A stretch of 64,000 nt of DNA from contig NZ_JTAN02000019.1 of assembly GCF_000949135.2 (NCBI RefSeq), positions 558,001-622,000 on the forward strand. The letters are read 5' to 3'. This DNA is from Burkholderia sp. USMB20. GTDB taxonomy: Bacteria; Pseudomonadota; Gammaproteobacteria; Burkholderiales; Burkholderiaceae. Both the position numbers and the translations under genes were made by a program. Below the pieces are notes generated by a model. The model searched no databases, was not told where the DNA came from, and saw nothing but the letters and a program-made list of their open reading frames with translations. This document shows positions 55,513-64,000 of this stretch, piece after piece. Each line of letters starts with the position of its first letter. Positions within the stretch are counted from its first letter, which is position 1.

Positions 55513-55965
55513 ATGACCGCCTTCCTGCTGATCTGGAGCCCCAAGAAATGGCCGTGGCCCGAGCTGCCCGACGTCGCCGCGCGCGTGAAGGCCGGCGAGG
55601 CCGTGCACGACGTGTGGGGCTGCGGCTTCGCGCGCGGCATCCTGCCGGGCGACCGTGTGTTCCTGCACCGCGTCGCGCAGGAGCCGAAGGGCGTGTTCGG
55701 CTCGGGCTACGTGACGCGCGCGCCCTACGAGGTGCCCGACCCGGCGACGAAGCGCGGCTACCGGCTGTGCATCGATTTCGTCTACGACTGGCTGGTCGAC
55801 GCCCACCAGGACGTCGTGATCCCGCGCGACGCGCTGCGCGCGCATCCGTACTCGGTGCAGACCTGGGACGCGCAGTCCTCCGGCACGTCGATCAAGCCGA
55901 TGGTCGAAGGCCCGCTCGAGAAGCGCTGGGCCGAGCTGACCGGCAAGCGCCGGTCGCCACAATAA
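55513..55965 (+). CDS. Conserved hypothetical protein (150 aa), EVE/PUA-like
   Basis: The 150-residue product begins MTAFLLIWSPKKWPWPELPDVAARVKAGEAVHDVWGCGFARGILPGDRVFLHRVAQEPKGVFGSGYVTRAPYE. A Trp-rich beta-barrel beginning with xLxWSPKKW-W and a PGDRVFLxRxGxxPxG segment resembles EVE/PUA-like domains that bind modified bases or RNA, and the N-terminal part of some HNH nucleases; here no HNH part is present. It is not linked to an operon. Function is unknown. Confidence 0.7.
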   Translation: MTAFLLIWSPKKWPWPELPDVAARVKAGEAVHDVWGCGFARGILPGDRVFLHRVAQEPKGVFGSGYVTRAPYEVPDPATKRGYRLCIDFVYDWLVDAHQDVVIPRDALRAHPYSVQTWDAQSSGTSIKPMVEGPLEKRWAELTGKRRSPQ

Positions 55966-56139
55966 GCGGGCCGGATCGGCCGCGCGCCGTTCGCGCCGGC
56001 CAATCTCCCACGCGCGCAAAGGCCGCAGACCCGGCCGCGGGCCCGCCGGGCGCGTCTCCGGTACAATCAGACGATCGTTCCGCTCAGGCGCCGCGGCCCG
56101 TGCACAGGCCCCCGCGCCCTTCTCTCGCAGGTTTCGCAC

Positions 56140-57423
56140 ATGTCCAACAATCAGATCCTCTTCGAACGCGCCCAGAAGACCATCCCGGGCGGCGTCAACT
56201 CGCCGGTGCGCGCCTTCCGTTCGGTCGGCGGCACGCCGCGCTTCGTGTCTCGCGCGCAAGGCCCGTACTTCTGGGATGCCGACGGCAAGCAGTACATCGA
56301 CTACATCGGCTCGTGGGGCCCGATGATCGTCGGCCATGTCCATCCGGAAGTGCTGTCGGCCGTGCAGAGCGTGCTCGCCGACGGCTTCTCGTTCGGCGCG
56401 CCGACCGAAGCGGAAATCGAGATCGCCGAGGAAATCTGCAAGCTGGTGCCGTCGATCGAGCAGGTGCGGATGGTGTCGAGCGGCACCGAGGCCACGATGA
56501 GCGCGCTGCGTCTCGCGCGCGGCTTCACGGGCCGCAGCCGCATCGTCAAGTTCGAGGGCTGCTACCACGGCCACGCGGACAGCCTGCTGGTCAAGGCCGG
56601 CTCGGGCCTGCTGACGTTCGGCAACCCGACGTCGGCCGGCGTGCCGGCCGACATCGCGAAGCACACGACCGTCCTCGAATACAACAACGTCGCCGCGCTG
56701 GAAGAAGCGTTCGGCGCGTTCGGCGACGAGATCGCCGCGGTGATCGTCGAGCCCGTCGCGGGCAACATGAACCTCGTGCGCGGCACGCCCGAGTTCCTGA
56801 ACGCGCTGCGCGCGCTGTGCACGAAGCACGGCGCCGTGCTGATCTTCGACGAGGTGATGTGCGGGTTCCGCGTCGCGCTCGGCGGCGCGCAGGCGTACTA
56901 CGGGATCGCGGCCGACCTCACCTGCCTCGGCAAGGTGATCGGCGGCGGGATGCCGGCTGCCGCGTTCGGCGGCCGCCGCGACATCATGGCCCACCTCGCG
57001 CCCCTCGGCGGCGTGTACCAGGCCGGCACGCTGTCGGGCAACCCGATCGCGGTCGCCGCGGGCCTGAAGACGCTGCAGCTGATCCAGGCGCCCGGCTTCT
57101 ACGACGCGCTCACCGCGCAGACGAAGCGCCTCGCCGACGGCCTCGCGGCCGAAGCGCGCGCGGCCGGCGTGCCGTTCGCGGCCGACTCGATCGGCGCGAT
57201 GTTCGGCCTGTACTTCGCCGAGCGCGTGCCGACCAGCTTCGCGGAAGTCACGAAGAGCGACACCGAGCGCTTCAACCGCTTCTTCCACCTGATGCTGGAC
57301 GAAGGCGTGTACTTCGCGCCGTCCGCGTACGAGGCCGGCTTCGTGTCGAGCACGCACGACGACGCGGTGATCGACGCGACGCTCGCGGCCGCGCGCCGCG
57401 CGTTCGCGGCGCTGGCCGCCTGA
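56140..57423 (+). CDS. hemL: Glutamate-1-semialdehyde 2,1-aminomutase
   Basis: The 427-residue PLP enzyme starts [32 protein letters not shown] and contains [19 protein letters not shown] and the PLP lysine in [20 protein letters not shown]. It makes 5-aminolevulinate, the tetrapyrrole precursor. The ATG at 56140 is the usual start. It is the first of a plus-strand gene run and ribD follows after 15 bases. Confidence 0.97.
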   Translation: MSNNQILFERAQKTIPGGVNSPVRAFRSVGGTPRFVSRAQGPYFWDADGKQYIDYIGSWGPMIVGHVHPEVLSAVQSVLADGFSFGAPTEAEIEIAEEICKLVPSIEQVRMVSSGTEATMSALRLARGFTGRSRIVKFEGCYHGHADSLLVKAGSGLLTFGNPTSAGVPADIAKHTTVLEYNNVAALEEAFGAFGDEIAAVIVEPVAGNMNLVRGTPEFLNALRALCTKHGAVLIFDEVMCGFRVALGGAQAYYGIAADLTCLGKVIGGGMPAAAFGGRRDIMAHLAPLGGVYQAGTLSGNPIAVAAGLKTLQLIQAPGFYDALTAQTKRLADGLAAEARAAGVPFAADSIGAMFGLYFAERVPTSFAEVTKSDTERFNRFFHLMLDEGVYFAPSAYEAGFVSSTHDDAVIDATLAAARRAFAALAA

Positions 57424-57438
57424 CCCGGGTCCGCACGC

Positions 57439-58560
57439 ATGTTCTCGGATACCGATTTCGCCCACATGCAGCGCGCGCTGACGCTCGCGGCGCGCGGCAT
57501 GTATACGACCGCGCCGAACCCGCGCGTCGGCTGCGTGATCGTCAAGGACGGCGACGTGATCGGCGAAGGCTTCACGCAGCCGGCCGGCCAGGACCACGCG
57601 GAAGTGCAGGCGCTGAAGGACGCGCGCGCGCGCGGCCACGACGTCGCCGGCGCCACCGTGTACGTGACGCTCGAGCCGTGCAGCCACTTCGGCCGCACGC
57701 CGCCGTGCGCGAACGCGCTGATCGACGCGCGCGTCGCGAAGGTCGTCGCGGCGATGGAAGACCCGAATCCGCAGGTGTCCGGGCGCGGCCTCGGAATGCT
57801 GCGCGACGCGGGCGTCGACGTGCGCTGCGGGCTGCTCGCGCATGAAGCGGGCGAACTGAACATCGGCTTCGTGTCGCGGATGACGCGCGGCCGCCCGTGG
57901 GTGCGGATGAAGACGGCCGCGTCGCTCGATGCACGCACCGCGCTGCCGTCCGGCGAAAGCCAGTGGATCACCGGCGAGGCCGCGCGCCTCGACGGCCACG
58001 CATGGCGCGCGCGCGCGTGCGCGATCCTCACCGGGATCGGCACCGTACGCGAGGACAACCCGCTCCTGACCGTGCGCGGCATCGACACGCCGCGCCAGCC
58101 GCAGCGCGTGCTGGTCGACAGCCGCCTCGACCTGCCGCTCGATGCGCGCCTGCTCGAGGGCGCGCCGTTGCTGATCTTCTGCGGCCGGCTCGATGCCGCC
58201 GGCGAAGTGCGCGCGAACGTGCTGAAGTCGCGCGGCGCGGAAATCGTGCCGCTCGCGAATGCGCACGGCAAGGTCGACCTGCCCGCGATGCTGGCGGCGC
58301 TCGGCGCGCGCGGCGTCAACGAGCTGCACGTCGAGGCCGGCCACAAGCTGAACGGCTCGCTGCTGCGCGAGCAGTGCGTCGACGAGCTGCTGGTCTATCT
58401 CGCGCCGAGCCTGCTCGGCAGCGACGCGGCCGGCATGTTCGACCTCGCCGCACCGGCGAGCCTCGACGCCCGCACGCGGCTCGCGTTCCACAGCGTCGAG
58501 CGGATCGGCGACGATCTGCGGATCCTGGCGCGTGTCGCGCCGCCCCCTGCCACGCATTGA
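57439..58560 (+). CDS. ribD: Bifunctional riboflavin biosynthesis protein RibD
   Basis: The 373-residue protein has a cytidine-deaminase-type domain (zinc ligands in HAEVQALKDA and LEPCSHFGRTPPCANALI) and a C-terminal reductase (about residues 150-370, MKTAASLDARTALPSGESQWITG). It deaminates and reduces the first pyrimidine intermediate of riboflavin. The ATG at 57439 follows GGGTCCGC, 15 bases behind hemL; ribE follows after 14 bases. Confidence 0.96.
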   Translation: MFSDTDFAHMQRALTLAARGMYTTAPNPRVGCVIVKDGDVIGEGFTQPAGQDHAEVQALKDARARGHDVAGATVYVTLEPCSHFGRTPPCANALIDARVAKVVAAMEDPNPQVSGRGLGMLRDAGVDVRCGLLAHEAGELNIGFVSRMTRGRPWVRMKTAASLDARTALPSGESQWITGEAARLDGHAWRARACAILTGIGTVREDNPLLTVRGIDTPRQPQRVLVDSRLDLPLDARLLEGAPLLIFCGRLDAAGEVRANVLKSRGAEIVPLANAHGKVDLPAMLAALGARGVNELHVEAGHKLNGSLLREQCVDELLVYLAPSLLGSDAAGMFDLAAPASLDARTRLAFHSVERIGDDLRILARVAPPPATH

Positions 58561-58574
58561 ACGGAGCCGTCACG

Positions 58575-59204
58575 ATGTTTACCGGAATTGTCGCGGCCGT
58601 CGGCCGCATCGAATCGATCACCCCGCTCGGCGCGTCGCCCGACGCGGGCGTGCGGCTGACCGTACAGGCCGGCGGGCTCGACCTCGCCGATGTCGCGCTC
58701 GGCGACAGCATCGCGATCCAGGGTGCGTGCATGACGGTGATCGCCAAGACCGGCACCGGATTCGACGTCGACGTGTCGCGCGAAAGCCTGAACCGCACGG
58801 TCGGGCTCGCGCAACCGGGCGAAGTGAACCTCGAGAAGGCGCTGCGCGCGCACGACCGCCTCGGCGGGCACATCGTGTCGGGCCACGTCGACGGCCTCGG
58901 CACCGTGACGCGCTTCGCGCCGGTCGGCGAATCGCACGAGCTGCGCATCGTCGCGCCGCGCGAGCTCGGCCGCTATCTGGCGTACAAGGGCTCGATCACG
59001 GTCAACGGCGTGAGCCTGACCGTCAACACGGTCGACGATCGCGCCGACGGCTGCGAATTCTCGATCAACCTGATCCCGCATACGGTCGATGTCACGACGC
59101 TGCGCCACGTGAAGGCCGGCGACAAGGTCAATCTCGAAATCGACATGATCGCGCGGTATGTCGAGCGGATGATGTCGGCATCGCAGGGCGTGCATCAAGA
59201 CTGA
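58575..59204 (+). CDS. ribE: Riboflavin synthase (alpha subunit)
   Basis: The 209-residue protein has two lumazine-binding repeats starting [17 protein letters not shown] and [16 protein letters not shown], the typical internal duplication. It dismutates two lumazines to riboflavin. The start at 58575 is fixed by MFTGIV. It is 14 bases behind ribD. Confidence 0.96.
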   Translation: MFTGIVAAVGRIESITPLGASPDAGVRLTVQAGGLDLADVALGDSIAIQGACMTVIAKTGTGFDVDVSRESLNRTVGLAQPGEVNLEKALRAHDRLGGHIVSGHVDGLGTVTRFAPVGESHELRIVAPRELGRYLAYKGSITVNGVSLTVNTVDDRADGCEFSINLIPHTVDVTTLRHVKAGDKVNLEIDMIARYVERMMSASQGVHQD

Positions 59205-59386
59205 TCGGGCGGTTCCGCCCTCCGGGCAGGGATTGGCGGCCGGCGGCTCGGCGCGGCACCTGGCCTGATGGCCAACGACGCGCACGCGCCATCCCGTCGC
59301 GCTAAGATGCAACGGCAGCGTTTTCGGCGCCGCGACGCACGGTGCGCCGCGTACCGGCTGCCCCTTTTCCTCCAGGAGTCGTCCCC

Positions 59387-59905
59387 ATGTCCATCTCGAT
59401 GTACCAGGCTTCGCTGCCCGTCCTGATCCGCGGCCTGACCAACCTGCAGCACATCCTCGGCAAGGCGCAGGCGCACGCGGCCGAGAAGCAGATCGACCCG
59501 TCGGTGTTCATCGGCGCACGCCTCTATCCGGACATGCTGCCGCTCGTCCGCCAGGTGTACATCGCGACCGACACGGCCAAGGGTTGCGCCGCGCGGCTCG
59601 CCGGCGTCGACATCCCGAGCTTCCCCGACGTCGAGCAGACGTTCGACGAACTGCATGCGCGCATCCAGAAGACGATCGACTACCTGAAAGGCTTCGACGC
59701 CGCGCAGATCGACGGCAGCGAAGCGCGCCAGGTCGTGCTCAAGATGCGCGTCGGTCCGATCGAGTTCACCGGGCAGTCGTACCTGCTGAACTTCGTGCTG
59801 CCCAACTTCTTCTTCCACGTGACGACGGCGTACGACATCCTGCGTCACAGCGGCGTCGAACTCGGCAAGCTCGACTACCTCGGCGGCCGCAACGATCACG
59901 CGTGA
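59387..59905 (+). CDS. DUF1993 family protein
   Basis: The 172-residue product [73 protein letters not shown] matches the DUF1993 family, a helical DinB-like bundle with the signature [27 protein letters not shown] at its end. No function is known. The ATG at 59387 follows TCCAGGAGTCG. It lies between ribE and ribBA without being a known part of the pathway. Confidence 0.87.
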   Translation: MSISMYQASLPVLIRGLTNLQHILGKAQAHAAEKQIDPSVFIGARLYPDMLPLVRQVYIATDTAKGCAARLAGVDIPSFPDVEQTFDELHARIQKTIDYLKGFDAAQIDGSEARQVVLKMRVGPIEFTGQSYLLNFVLPNFFFHVTTAYDILRHSGVELGKLDYLGGRNDHA

Positions 59906-60092
59906 CGCACGGCCGGGTCCCGGCCAGCCTGCGGCTGCCTGACATCGGGCGGGCCGCGGCGGCCCGGGCAGGCCCGCCTCGCAGGCCGGTCGCACCGCGT
60001 TTCGGCGCGCTCGCCGGCCGCGCGCAGCCGGTGCCAGCCGAAACGCGGTCCGGCTGGCGTAAAATACGCACTTTCCTCTTTCTCGCCCCCTT

Positions 60093-61235
60093 ATGACGCT
60101 CGCCTCCACGCTCGACATCATCGCGGAGTTGAAAGCCGGCCGGATGGTGATCCTGGTCGACGAAGAAGACCGCGAAAACGAAGGCGACCTCGTGATCGCC
60201 GCCGAATTCGTCACGCCGGAAGCGATCAACTTCATGGCCAAGTACGGCCGCGGCCTGATTTGTCTGACGTTGACGCAGGAACGCTGCAAGCAACTGCACC
60301 TGCCGCTGATGACCTACCGCAACGGCACCCAGTACGGCACCGCGTTCACGGTCAGCATCGAAGCGGCCGAAGGCGTGACGACCGGCATCTCGGCCGCCGA
60401 CCGCGCGCACACGATCGCCACGGCGGTCGCGCACGACGTCCGTCCCGAGCACATCGTGCAGCCGGGCCACGTGTTCCCGATCATGGCGCAGCCGGGCGGC
60501 GTGCTCGTGCGCGCCGGCCACACCGAGGCCGGCTGCGACTTCACCGCGCTCGCCGGGCTCACGCCGGCCGCGGTGATCTGCGAGGTCATCAAGGACGACG
60601 GCACGATGGCGCGCCTGCCCGACCTGCTCGAGTTCGCGAAGGAACACGGCCTGAAGATCGGCACGATCGCCGACCTGATCCAGTACCGCAGCCGCACCGA
60701 ATCGATCATCGAGCGGATCGCCGAGCGCACGATGCAGACCGCGCACGGCACGTTCCGCGCGGTGCTGTACCGCGACCAGCCGAGCGGCTCGCCGCACATC
60801 GCGCTGGTGCGCGGCACGCCGTCACCCGACGTCGATACGCCCGTGCGCGTGCACGAGCCGCTGTCGGTCCTCGACCTGCTCGAGACGGGCGTCTCGACGC
60901 ACTCGTGGACGCTCGACGCGGCGATGCGCGACATCGCGGAACGCGACCTCGGCGTGATCGTGCTGCTCAACTGCGGCGACACGAAGGAACATCTGATCGA
61001 CGTCTTCAAGGCGTTCGACGAGGAAGAAAAGGCTGCTGCGCTGAAGCGCCGGCCGGTCGATTTCAAGACGTTCGGCATCGGCGCGCAGATCCTGCGCGAT
61101 GTCGGCGTCGCCAGGATGCAGGTGCTGTCGAATCCGCGCAAGCTGGGCAGCATGTCCGGCTACGGCCTCGAAGTCACGGGCTTCATTCCGATGCCCGGCG
61201 GCGAAGCCAAGTCCTGCCCGGCGTCCCACGCGTAA
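60093..61235 (+). CDS. ribBA: 3,4-Dihydroxy-2-butanone 4-phosphate synthase with degenerate GTP cyclohydrolase II domain
   Basis: The 380-residue protein has a full DHBP synthase domain (residues 1-205: [64 protein letters not shown]). The C-terminal 175 residues have the overall GTP cyclohydrolase II fold but lack the zinc cysteines (the usual SxxCDCG block is replaced by [12 protein letters not shown]), so this domain cannot be a normal cyclohydrolase. A separate RibA is expected elsewhere. It provides the four-carbon unit of riboflavin. The ATG at 60093 is the usual start. Confidence 0.93.
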   Translation: MTLASTLDIIAELKAGRMVILVDEEDRENEGDLVIAAEFVTPEAINFMAKYGRGLICLTLTQERCKQLHLPLMTYRNGTQYGTAFTVSIEAAEGVTTGISAADRAHTIATAVAHDVRPEHIVQPGHVFPIMAQPGGVLVRAGHTEAGCDFTALAGLTPAAVICEVIKDDGTMARLPDLLEFAKEHGLKIGTIADLIQYRSRTESIIERIAERTMQTAHGTFRAVLYRDQPSGSPHIALVRGTPSPDVDTPVRVHEPLSVLDLLETGVSTHSWTLDAAMRDIAERDLGVIVLLNCGDTKEHLIDVFKAFDEEEKAAALKRRPVDFKTFGIGAQILRDVGVARMQVLSNPRKLGSMSGYGLEVTGFIPMPGGEAKSCPASHA

Positions 61236-61288
61236 CCCGCCACGACGCTTTCGCCCTATAACCGTTCATCCACACCACGGACCAGATC

Positions 61289-61804
61289 ATGGAAATCGGA
61301 CAATACCAACCGAATCTCGAAGGCGACGGCCTGCGTATCGGCATCGTGCAATCCCGCTTCAACGAACCCGTCTGCAACGGCCTCGCCGATGCGTGCGTCG
61401 AAGAACTCGAGCGCCTCGGCGTCTCCGGTGAAGACGTGCTGCTCGTGTCGGTGCCCGGCGCGCTGGAAATCCCGCTCGCGCTGCAGAAGCTCGCGGAAAG
61501 CGGCCAGTTCGACGCACTGATCGCGCTCGGCGCGGTGATCCGCGGCGAGACGTACCATTTCGAACTCGTGTCGAACGAAAGCGGCGCGGGCATCACCCGC
61601 ATCGGCCTCGACTTCAACCTGCCGATCGCGAACGCGGTCCTGACGACCGAAAACGACGAGCAGGCCGTCGCGCGCATGACCGAAAAGGGTCGTGACGCCG
61701 CACGCGTCGCGGTCGAGATGGCCAACCTGACGATGGCACTCGACCAGCTCGGCGACGACGAGGACGAAGAAGAAGACGAAGACGACGAAGAGGAGCGCGC
61801 ATGA
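61289..61804 (+). CDS. ribH: 6,7-Dimethyl-8-ribityllumazine synthase
   Basis: The 171-residue protein has the active-site motifs [23 protein letters not shown] and [14 protein letters not shown]. It condenses the RibBA and RibD products to lumazine. An unusual acidic C-terminal tail ([16 protein letters not shown], 15 of 16 residues are charged) extends beyond the normal core of about 155 residues. Its stop overlaps the nusB start (ATGA), so the two are coupled. Confidence 0.95.
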   Translation: MEIGQYQPNLEGDGLRIGIVQSRFNEPVCNGLADACVEELERLGVSGEDVLLVSVPGALEIPLALQKLAESGQFDALIALGAVIRGETYHFELVSNESGAGITRIGLDFNLPIANAVLTTENDEQAVARMTEKGRDAARVAVEMANLTMALDQLGDDEDEEEDEDDEEERA

Positions 61805-62238
61805 AGAAGAGCGCCCGCCGACAATCGCGCGAGCTGGCGACGCAGGGCCTGTATCAGTGGCTGCTGTCGAACGCGGCCCCCGGCGAGATCGACGCGCAGC
61901 TGCGCGGCGCGCTCGGTTACGACAAGGCCGACAAGGAGCTGCTCGACGCGATCCTGCACGGCGTGATTCGCGAGCATGCGACGCTCGTCGAAGCCCTCAC
62001 GCCGTCGCTGGACCGTCCGGTCGACCAGCTGTCGCCGGTCGAACGCGCCGTGCTGCTGATCGCGACGTTCGAGCTCACGCATCATGTCGAAACGCCGTAC
62101 CGCGTGATCATCAACGAAGCAGTCGAACTCGCGAAGACGTTCGGCGGCTCCGACGGCTACAAGTACGTCAACGGCGTGCTCGACAAGCTCGCCGCGAAGC
62201 TGCGCCCCGCCGAAACGCAGGCGCGCCGCAACGGCTGA
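61801..62238 (+). CDS. nusB: Transcription antitermination protein NusB
   Basis: The 145-residue protein starts [23 protein letters not shown] and ends with the conserved [45 protein letters not shown]. It binds BoxA RNA with NusE in rRNA antitermination. It is translated by coupling from ribH, the ribH-nusB pair being widespread, and is followed by a terminator. Confidence 0.97.
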   Translation: MKKSARRQSRELATQGLYQWLLSNAAPGEIDAQLRGALGYDKADKELLDAILHGVIREHATLVEALTPSLDRPVDQLSPVERAVLLIATFELTHHVETPYRVIINEAVELAKTFGGSDGYKYVNGVLDKLAAKLRPAETQARRNG

Positions 62239-62250
62239 TTCCGCAGGTGG

Positions 62251-62275
62251 ACGGGCGCGCGAGCGCCCGTTTTTC
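62251..62275 (+). terminator. Terminator after nusB
   Basis: The stem ACGGGCGC/GCGCCCGT with a GCGA loop is followed by TTTTCG. It closes the riboflavin-nusB unit. Confidence 0.85.
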
Positions 62276-62308
62276 GTTCTCCCTCCCCCTCCCCGCTCCG
62301 CCCGACCG

Positions 62309-63505
62309 ATGAATACCACCGCCGATTCGCTCGTCACGCTCGCCGCACGCGTCGACGCGATCCAGCCCTTCTACGTGATGGAACTGATGAAGGAGGCACA
62401 GCGGCTCGAGTCCTCCGGGCGCGACGTTATCCACATGGGCATCGGCGAGCCGGACTTCACCGCACCGGAGCCCGTCGTCGAGGCGGCGGCGGCCGCGTTG
62501 CGCCGCGGCGTCACGCAGTACACGAGCGCGCTCGGCATCGCGCCGCTGCGCGAAGCGATCGCCGCGCACTACGCGCGCGCGTACGGCCTCACGATCAGCC
62601 CCGAGCGGATCGTCGTGACGGCCGGCGCGTCGGCCGCGCTGCTGCTCGCGTGCCTCGCGCTCGTCGGCCGCGACGACGAGGTGCTGATGCCCGACCCGTC
62701 GTACCCGTGCAACCGGCACTTCGTCGCGGCGGCCGAAGGCCGCCCGGTGCTCGTGCCGAGCGGCCCGGAAGCGCGCTTCCAGCTCACCGCGGACGACGTC
62801 CGCACGCGCTGGGGCAGCCGCACGCGCGGCGTGCTGCTCGCGTCGCCGTCGAACCCGACCGGCACGTCGCTCGAGCCGGACGAACTGAAGCGGATCGTCG
62901 CAGCCGTGCGCGCCCGCGGCGGCTTCACGATCGTCGACGAGATCTACCAGGGGCTCAGCTATGACGCGGCGCCCGTGTCGGCGCTGTCGTACGGCGACGA
63001 TGTCGTCACCGTCAACAGCTTCTCGAAGTACTTCAGCATGACCGGCTGGCGGCTCGGCTGGCTGGTCGTACCGCCCGCGCTCGTGAGCACGTTCGAAAAG
63101 CTGTCGCAGAACCTGTTCATCTGCCCGTCCACGCTCGCGCAGCACGCGGCGCTCGCGTGCTTCGAACCGGCGGCGCTCGACATCTACGAGGCGCGCCGCC
63201 TCGAATTCAAGCGTCGCCGCGACTTCATCGCGCCGGCGCTCGAACGGCTCGGCTTCACGGTGCCCGTGATGCCGGACGGCGCGTTCTACGTCTATGCGCA
63301 CTGCGGCGGCGTCGCCCATCCGGCGGCCGGCGACAGCGCGGCGCTCACGCAGGCGATGCTGCACGACGCGGGCGTCGTGCTGGTGCCGGGCATGGATTTC
63401 GGCGTGCATGCGCCGCGCGACTATATCCGGCTGTCCTATGCGACCGCCTATTCGCGCCTCGAAGAGGCCGTCGAGCGGCTCGCGACGCTGTTCGGCCAGC
63501 ACTGA
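62309..63505 (+). CDS. Pyridoxal phosphate-dependent aminotransferase (class I)
   Basis: The 398-residue enzyme has the class I aminotransferase motifs DVIHMGIGEPDFTAPEPV, LLASPSNPTGTSLE, IVDEIYQGLSYD and the PLP lysine segment VNSFSKYFSMTGWRLGWLVVPP, with a C-terminal YIRLSYA. It probably acts on aspartate, alanine or an aromatic amino acid; the subclass cannot be set from sequence alone. The ATG at 62309 is supported by the N-terminal helix. Confidence 0.92.
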   Translation: MNTTADSLVTLAARVDAIQPFYVMELMKEAQRLESSGRDVIHMGIGEPDFTAPEPVVEAAAAALRRGVTQYTSALGIAPLREAIAAHYARAYGLTISPERIVVTAGASAALLLACLALVGRDDEVLMPDPSYPCNRHFVAAAEGRPVLVPSGPEARFQLTADDVRTRWGSRTRGVLLASPSNPTGTSLEPDELKRIVAAVRARGGFTIVDEIYQGLSYDAAPVSALSYGDDVVTVNSFSKYFSMTGWRLGWLVVPPALVSTFEKLSQNLFICPSTLAQHAALACFEPAALDIYEARRLEFKRRRDFIAPALERLGFTVPVMPDGAFYVYAHCGGVAHPAAGDSAALTQAMLHDAGVVLVPGMDFGVHAPRDYIRLSYATAYSRLEEAVERLATLFGQH

Positions 63506-63559
63506 GGTCCGAGCGGCCCTCCCGGCCGGCGTGCCGGGCGCTACCGTCCGCGCCAAAAC

Positions 63560-63588
63560 AAAAAGGCACCCGAATCGGGTGCCTTTTT
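63560..63588. terminator. Bidirectional terminator between aminotransferase and transglycosylase genes
   Basis: AAAAAGGCACCCGA/TCGGGTGCCTTTTT is a perfect 14-bp inverted repeat with a one-base centre. It serves both convergent genes. Confidence 0.93.
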
Positions 63589-63625
63589 GCTTGAGTCCTG
63601 CCGGAACCGCGGGGCGTTGCGTGAC

Positions 63626-64000
63626 TTACGCGCCGAGCTCCGAATGATCGCCGTGCGCCTGCTTCGCGGTGTCGACGCTTGCGTCGTCCTGCTGCGGCGC
63701 GCCCTTCGGCGCCGCCGCGGCCTTCGCGGCGATCGGCTGCGCGGTGTCGAGCGTCGCGTGCACGCGCTTTGTGCTGCCTGCCGCTGCCGTCACGGCCGCG
63801 GTGACGATAGGCTTCGACGGCTGGGCCGGCGCCTGCGGCGCATTGACCGGCACGCTGCGGCCGTGCGCGACGTCGCGCAGGCGGCCGCGCTCGGCCATGA
63901 CCTTCGAGCCGTACACGGTGTCGTCCGGGTTGGTCGAGCCGTTGTACAGACGCAGGCCGTTCGCAAGCGAGCCGCCGCGGGCGATGCAGTCCTTCAGCAC
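63626..64000 (-). CDS. Lytic transglycosylase (SLT-type), C-terminal part only
   Basis: This frame is open at the right edge, so only the last 124 residues or so are seen and the start lies outside the window. The visible part begins MLKDCIARGGSLANGLRLYNGSTNPDDTVYGSKVMAERGRLRDVA, the end of a goose-type/SLT lysozyme-like domain (LKDCI-RG-S---GLR-YNG). The last 70 residues are an Ala/Pro/Lys-rich tail (APQAPAQPSKP, AAKAAAAPKGAPQQ). The enzyme would cut murein glycan chains in the periplasm. It converges on the aminotransferase gene at a shared terminator. Confidence 0.7.
   Translation of the reverse strand: MLKDCIARGGSLANGLRLYNGSTNPDDTVYGSKVMAERGRLRDVAHGRSVPVNAPQAPAQPSKPIVTAAVTAAAGSTKRVHATLDTAQPIAAKAAAAPKGAPQQDDASVDTAKQAHGDHSELGA

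Noticed and set aside
54024-57845. Very long plus-strand frame across the MFS gene, hypothetical gene and hemL
   Set aside because: It crosses three separate real genes on both strands and is Arg/Asp-rich; it exists only because GC-rich DNA lacks stops.
59906-60092. FMN riboswitch before ribBA
   Set aside because: I looked for the conserved AGGGGCGGGGTGCAAGTC-type core and the CCACCGGC segment; neither is present in this gap or before ribD.

Overview
The window looks like a stretch of the main chromosome of a Burkholderia species, probably of the B. cepacia complex. This rests on the very high G+C, the strong GC bias at third codon positions, a Burkholderia-type porin, a glucokinase-HexR fusion protein, and housekeeping blocks in the order usual for this genus (spoT-rpoZ-gmk-yicC, rph-rdgB-hemW, minCDE, ribD-ribE-ribBA-ribH-nusB). 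Species level is inference; no 16S gene is present.

Layout. 0.2-8.5 kb: a stress membrane protein; a four-gene minus-strand operon (DUF2946 protein, TonB-dependent receptor, BNR-repeat protein, thioredoxin-like protein) that looks like a copper-linked uptake operon; a secreted chorismate mutase; an exonuclease/GIY-YIG fusion; and a cold-shock gene with a clear promoter and terminator. 8.5-11.4 kb: a candidate small RNA, a porin, greB and three near-identical tRNA-Arg genes. 11.5-20.4 kb: spoT, rpoZ, gmk and yicC on the minus strand, then rph, rdgB, hemW and tRNA-Ser(TGA) on the plus strand, then three small secreted or hypothetical genes. 20.5-21.8 kb: an intact ISL3-family insertion sequence with an 8-bp target duplication, inserted in a promoter -10 box. 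22-33 kb: an MFS symporter, heptosyltransferase waaC, a ClC transporter, small envelope proteins, minCDE, a GNAT enzyme, the alkane hydroxylase alkB and a chemoreceptor. In this part minC, the chemoreceptor and possibly clc carry frameshifts.

33-43 kb: tRNA-Ser(CGA) next to serS, a DUF2164 gene, rarA, lolA, ftsK, trxB, an Smr protein and a TRIC-type channel, with two simple-sequence repeats on either side of this block. 43-52 kb: a complete glucose module. An ABC sugar importer diverges from zwf-pgl-glk/hexR, and a 19-bp HexR-type palindrome in between overlaps the -10 boxes of both divergent promoters. 52.4-54 kb: a small lower-GC accessory island holding a deleted Tae4-type T6SS amidase, a STM2901-family/DUF1493 pair and a Tai4-type immunity protein. 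54-64 kb: a Bcr/CflA efflux pump, hemL, the riboflavin pathway genes with nusB, an aminotransferase, and the 3' end of a lytic transglycosylase gene that runs off the right edge.

The most interesting signals are the DUF2946 reading frame upstream of the TonB receptor (a candidate copper-sensing leader ORF like CruR of Bordetella), the HexR double-promoter palindrome, the decayed T6SS effector beside a retained immunity gene and an uncharacterised gene pair, the candidate 85-nt small RNA before the porin, and the insertion sequence that captured a host promoter.
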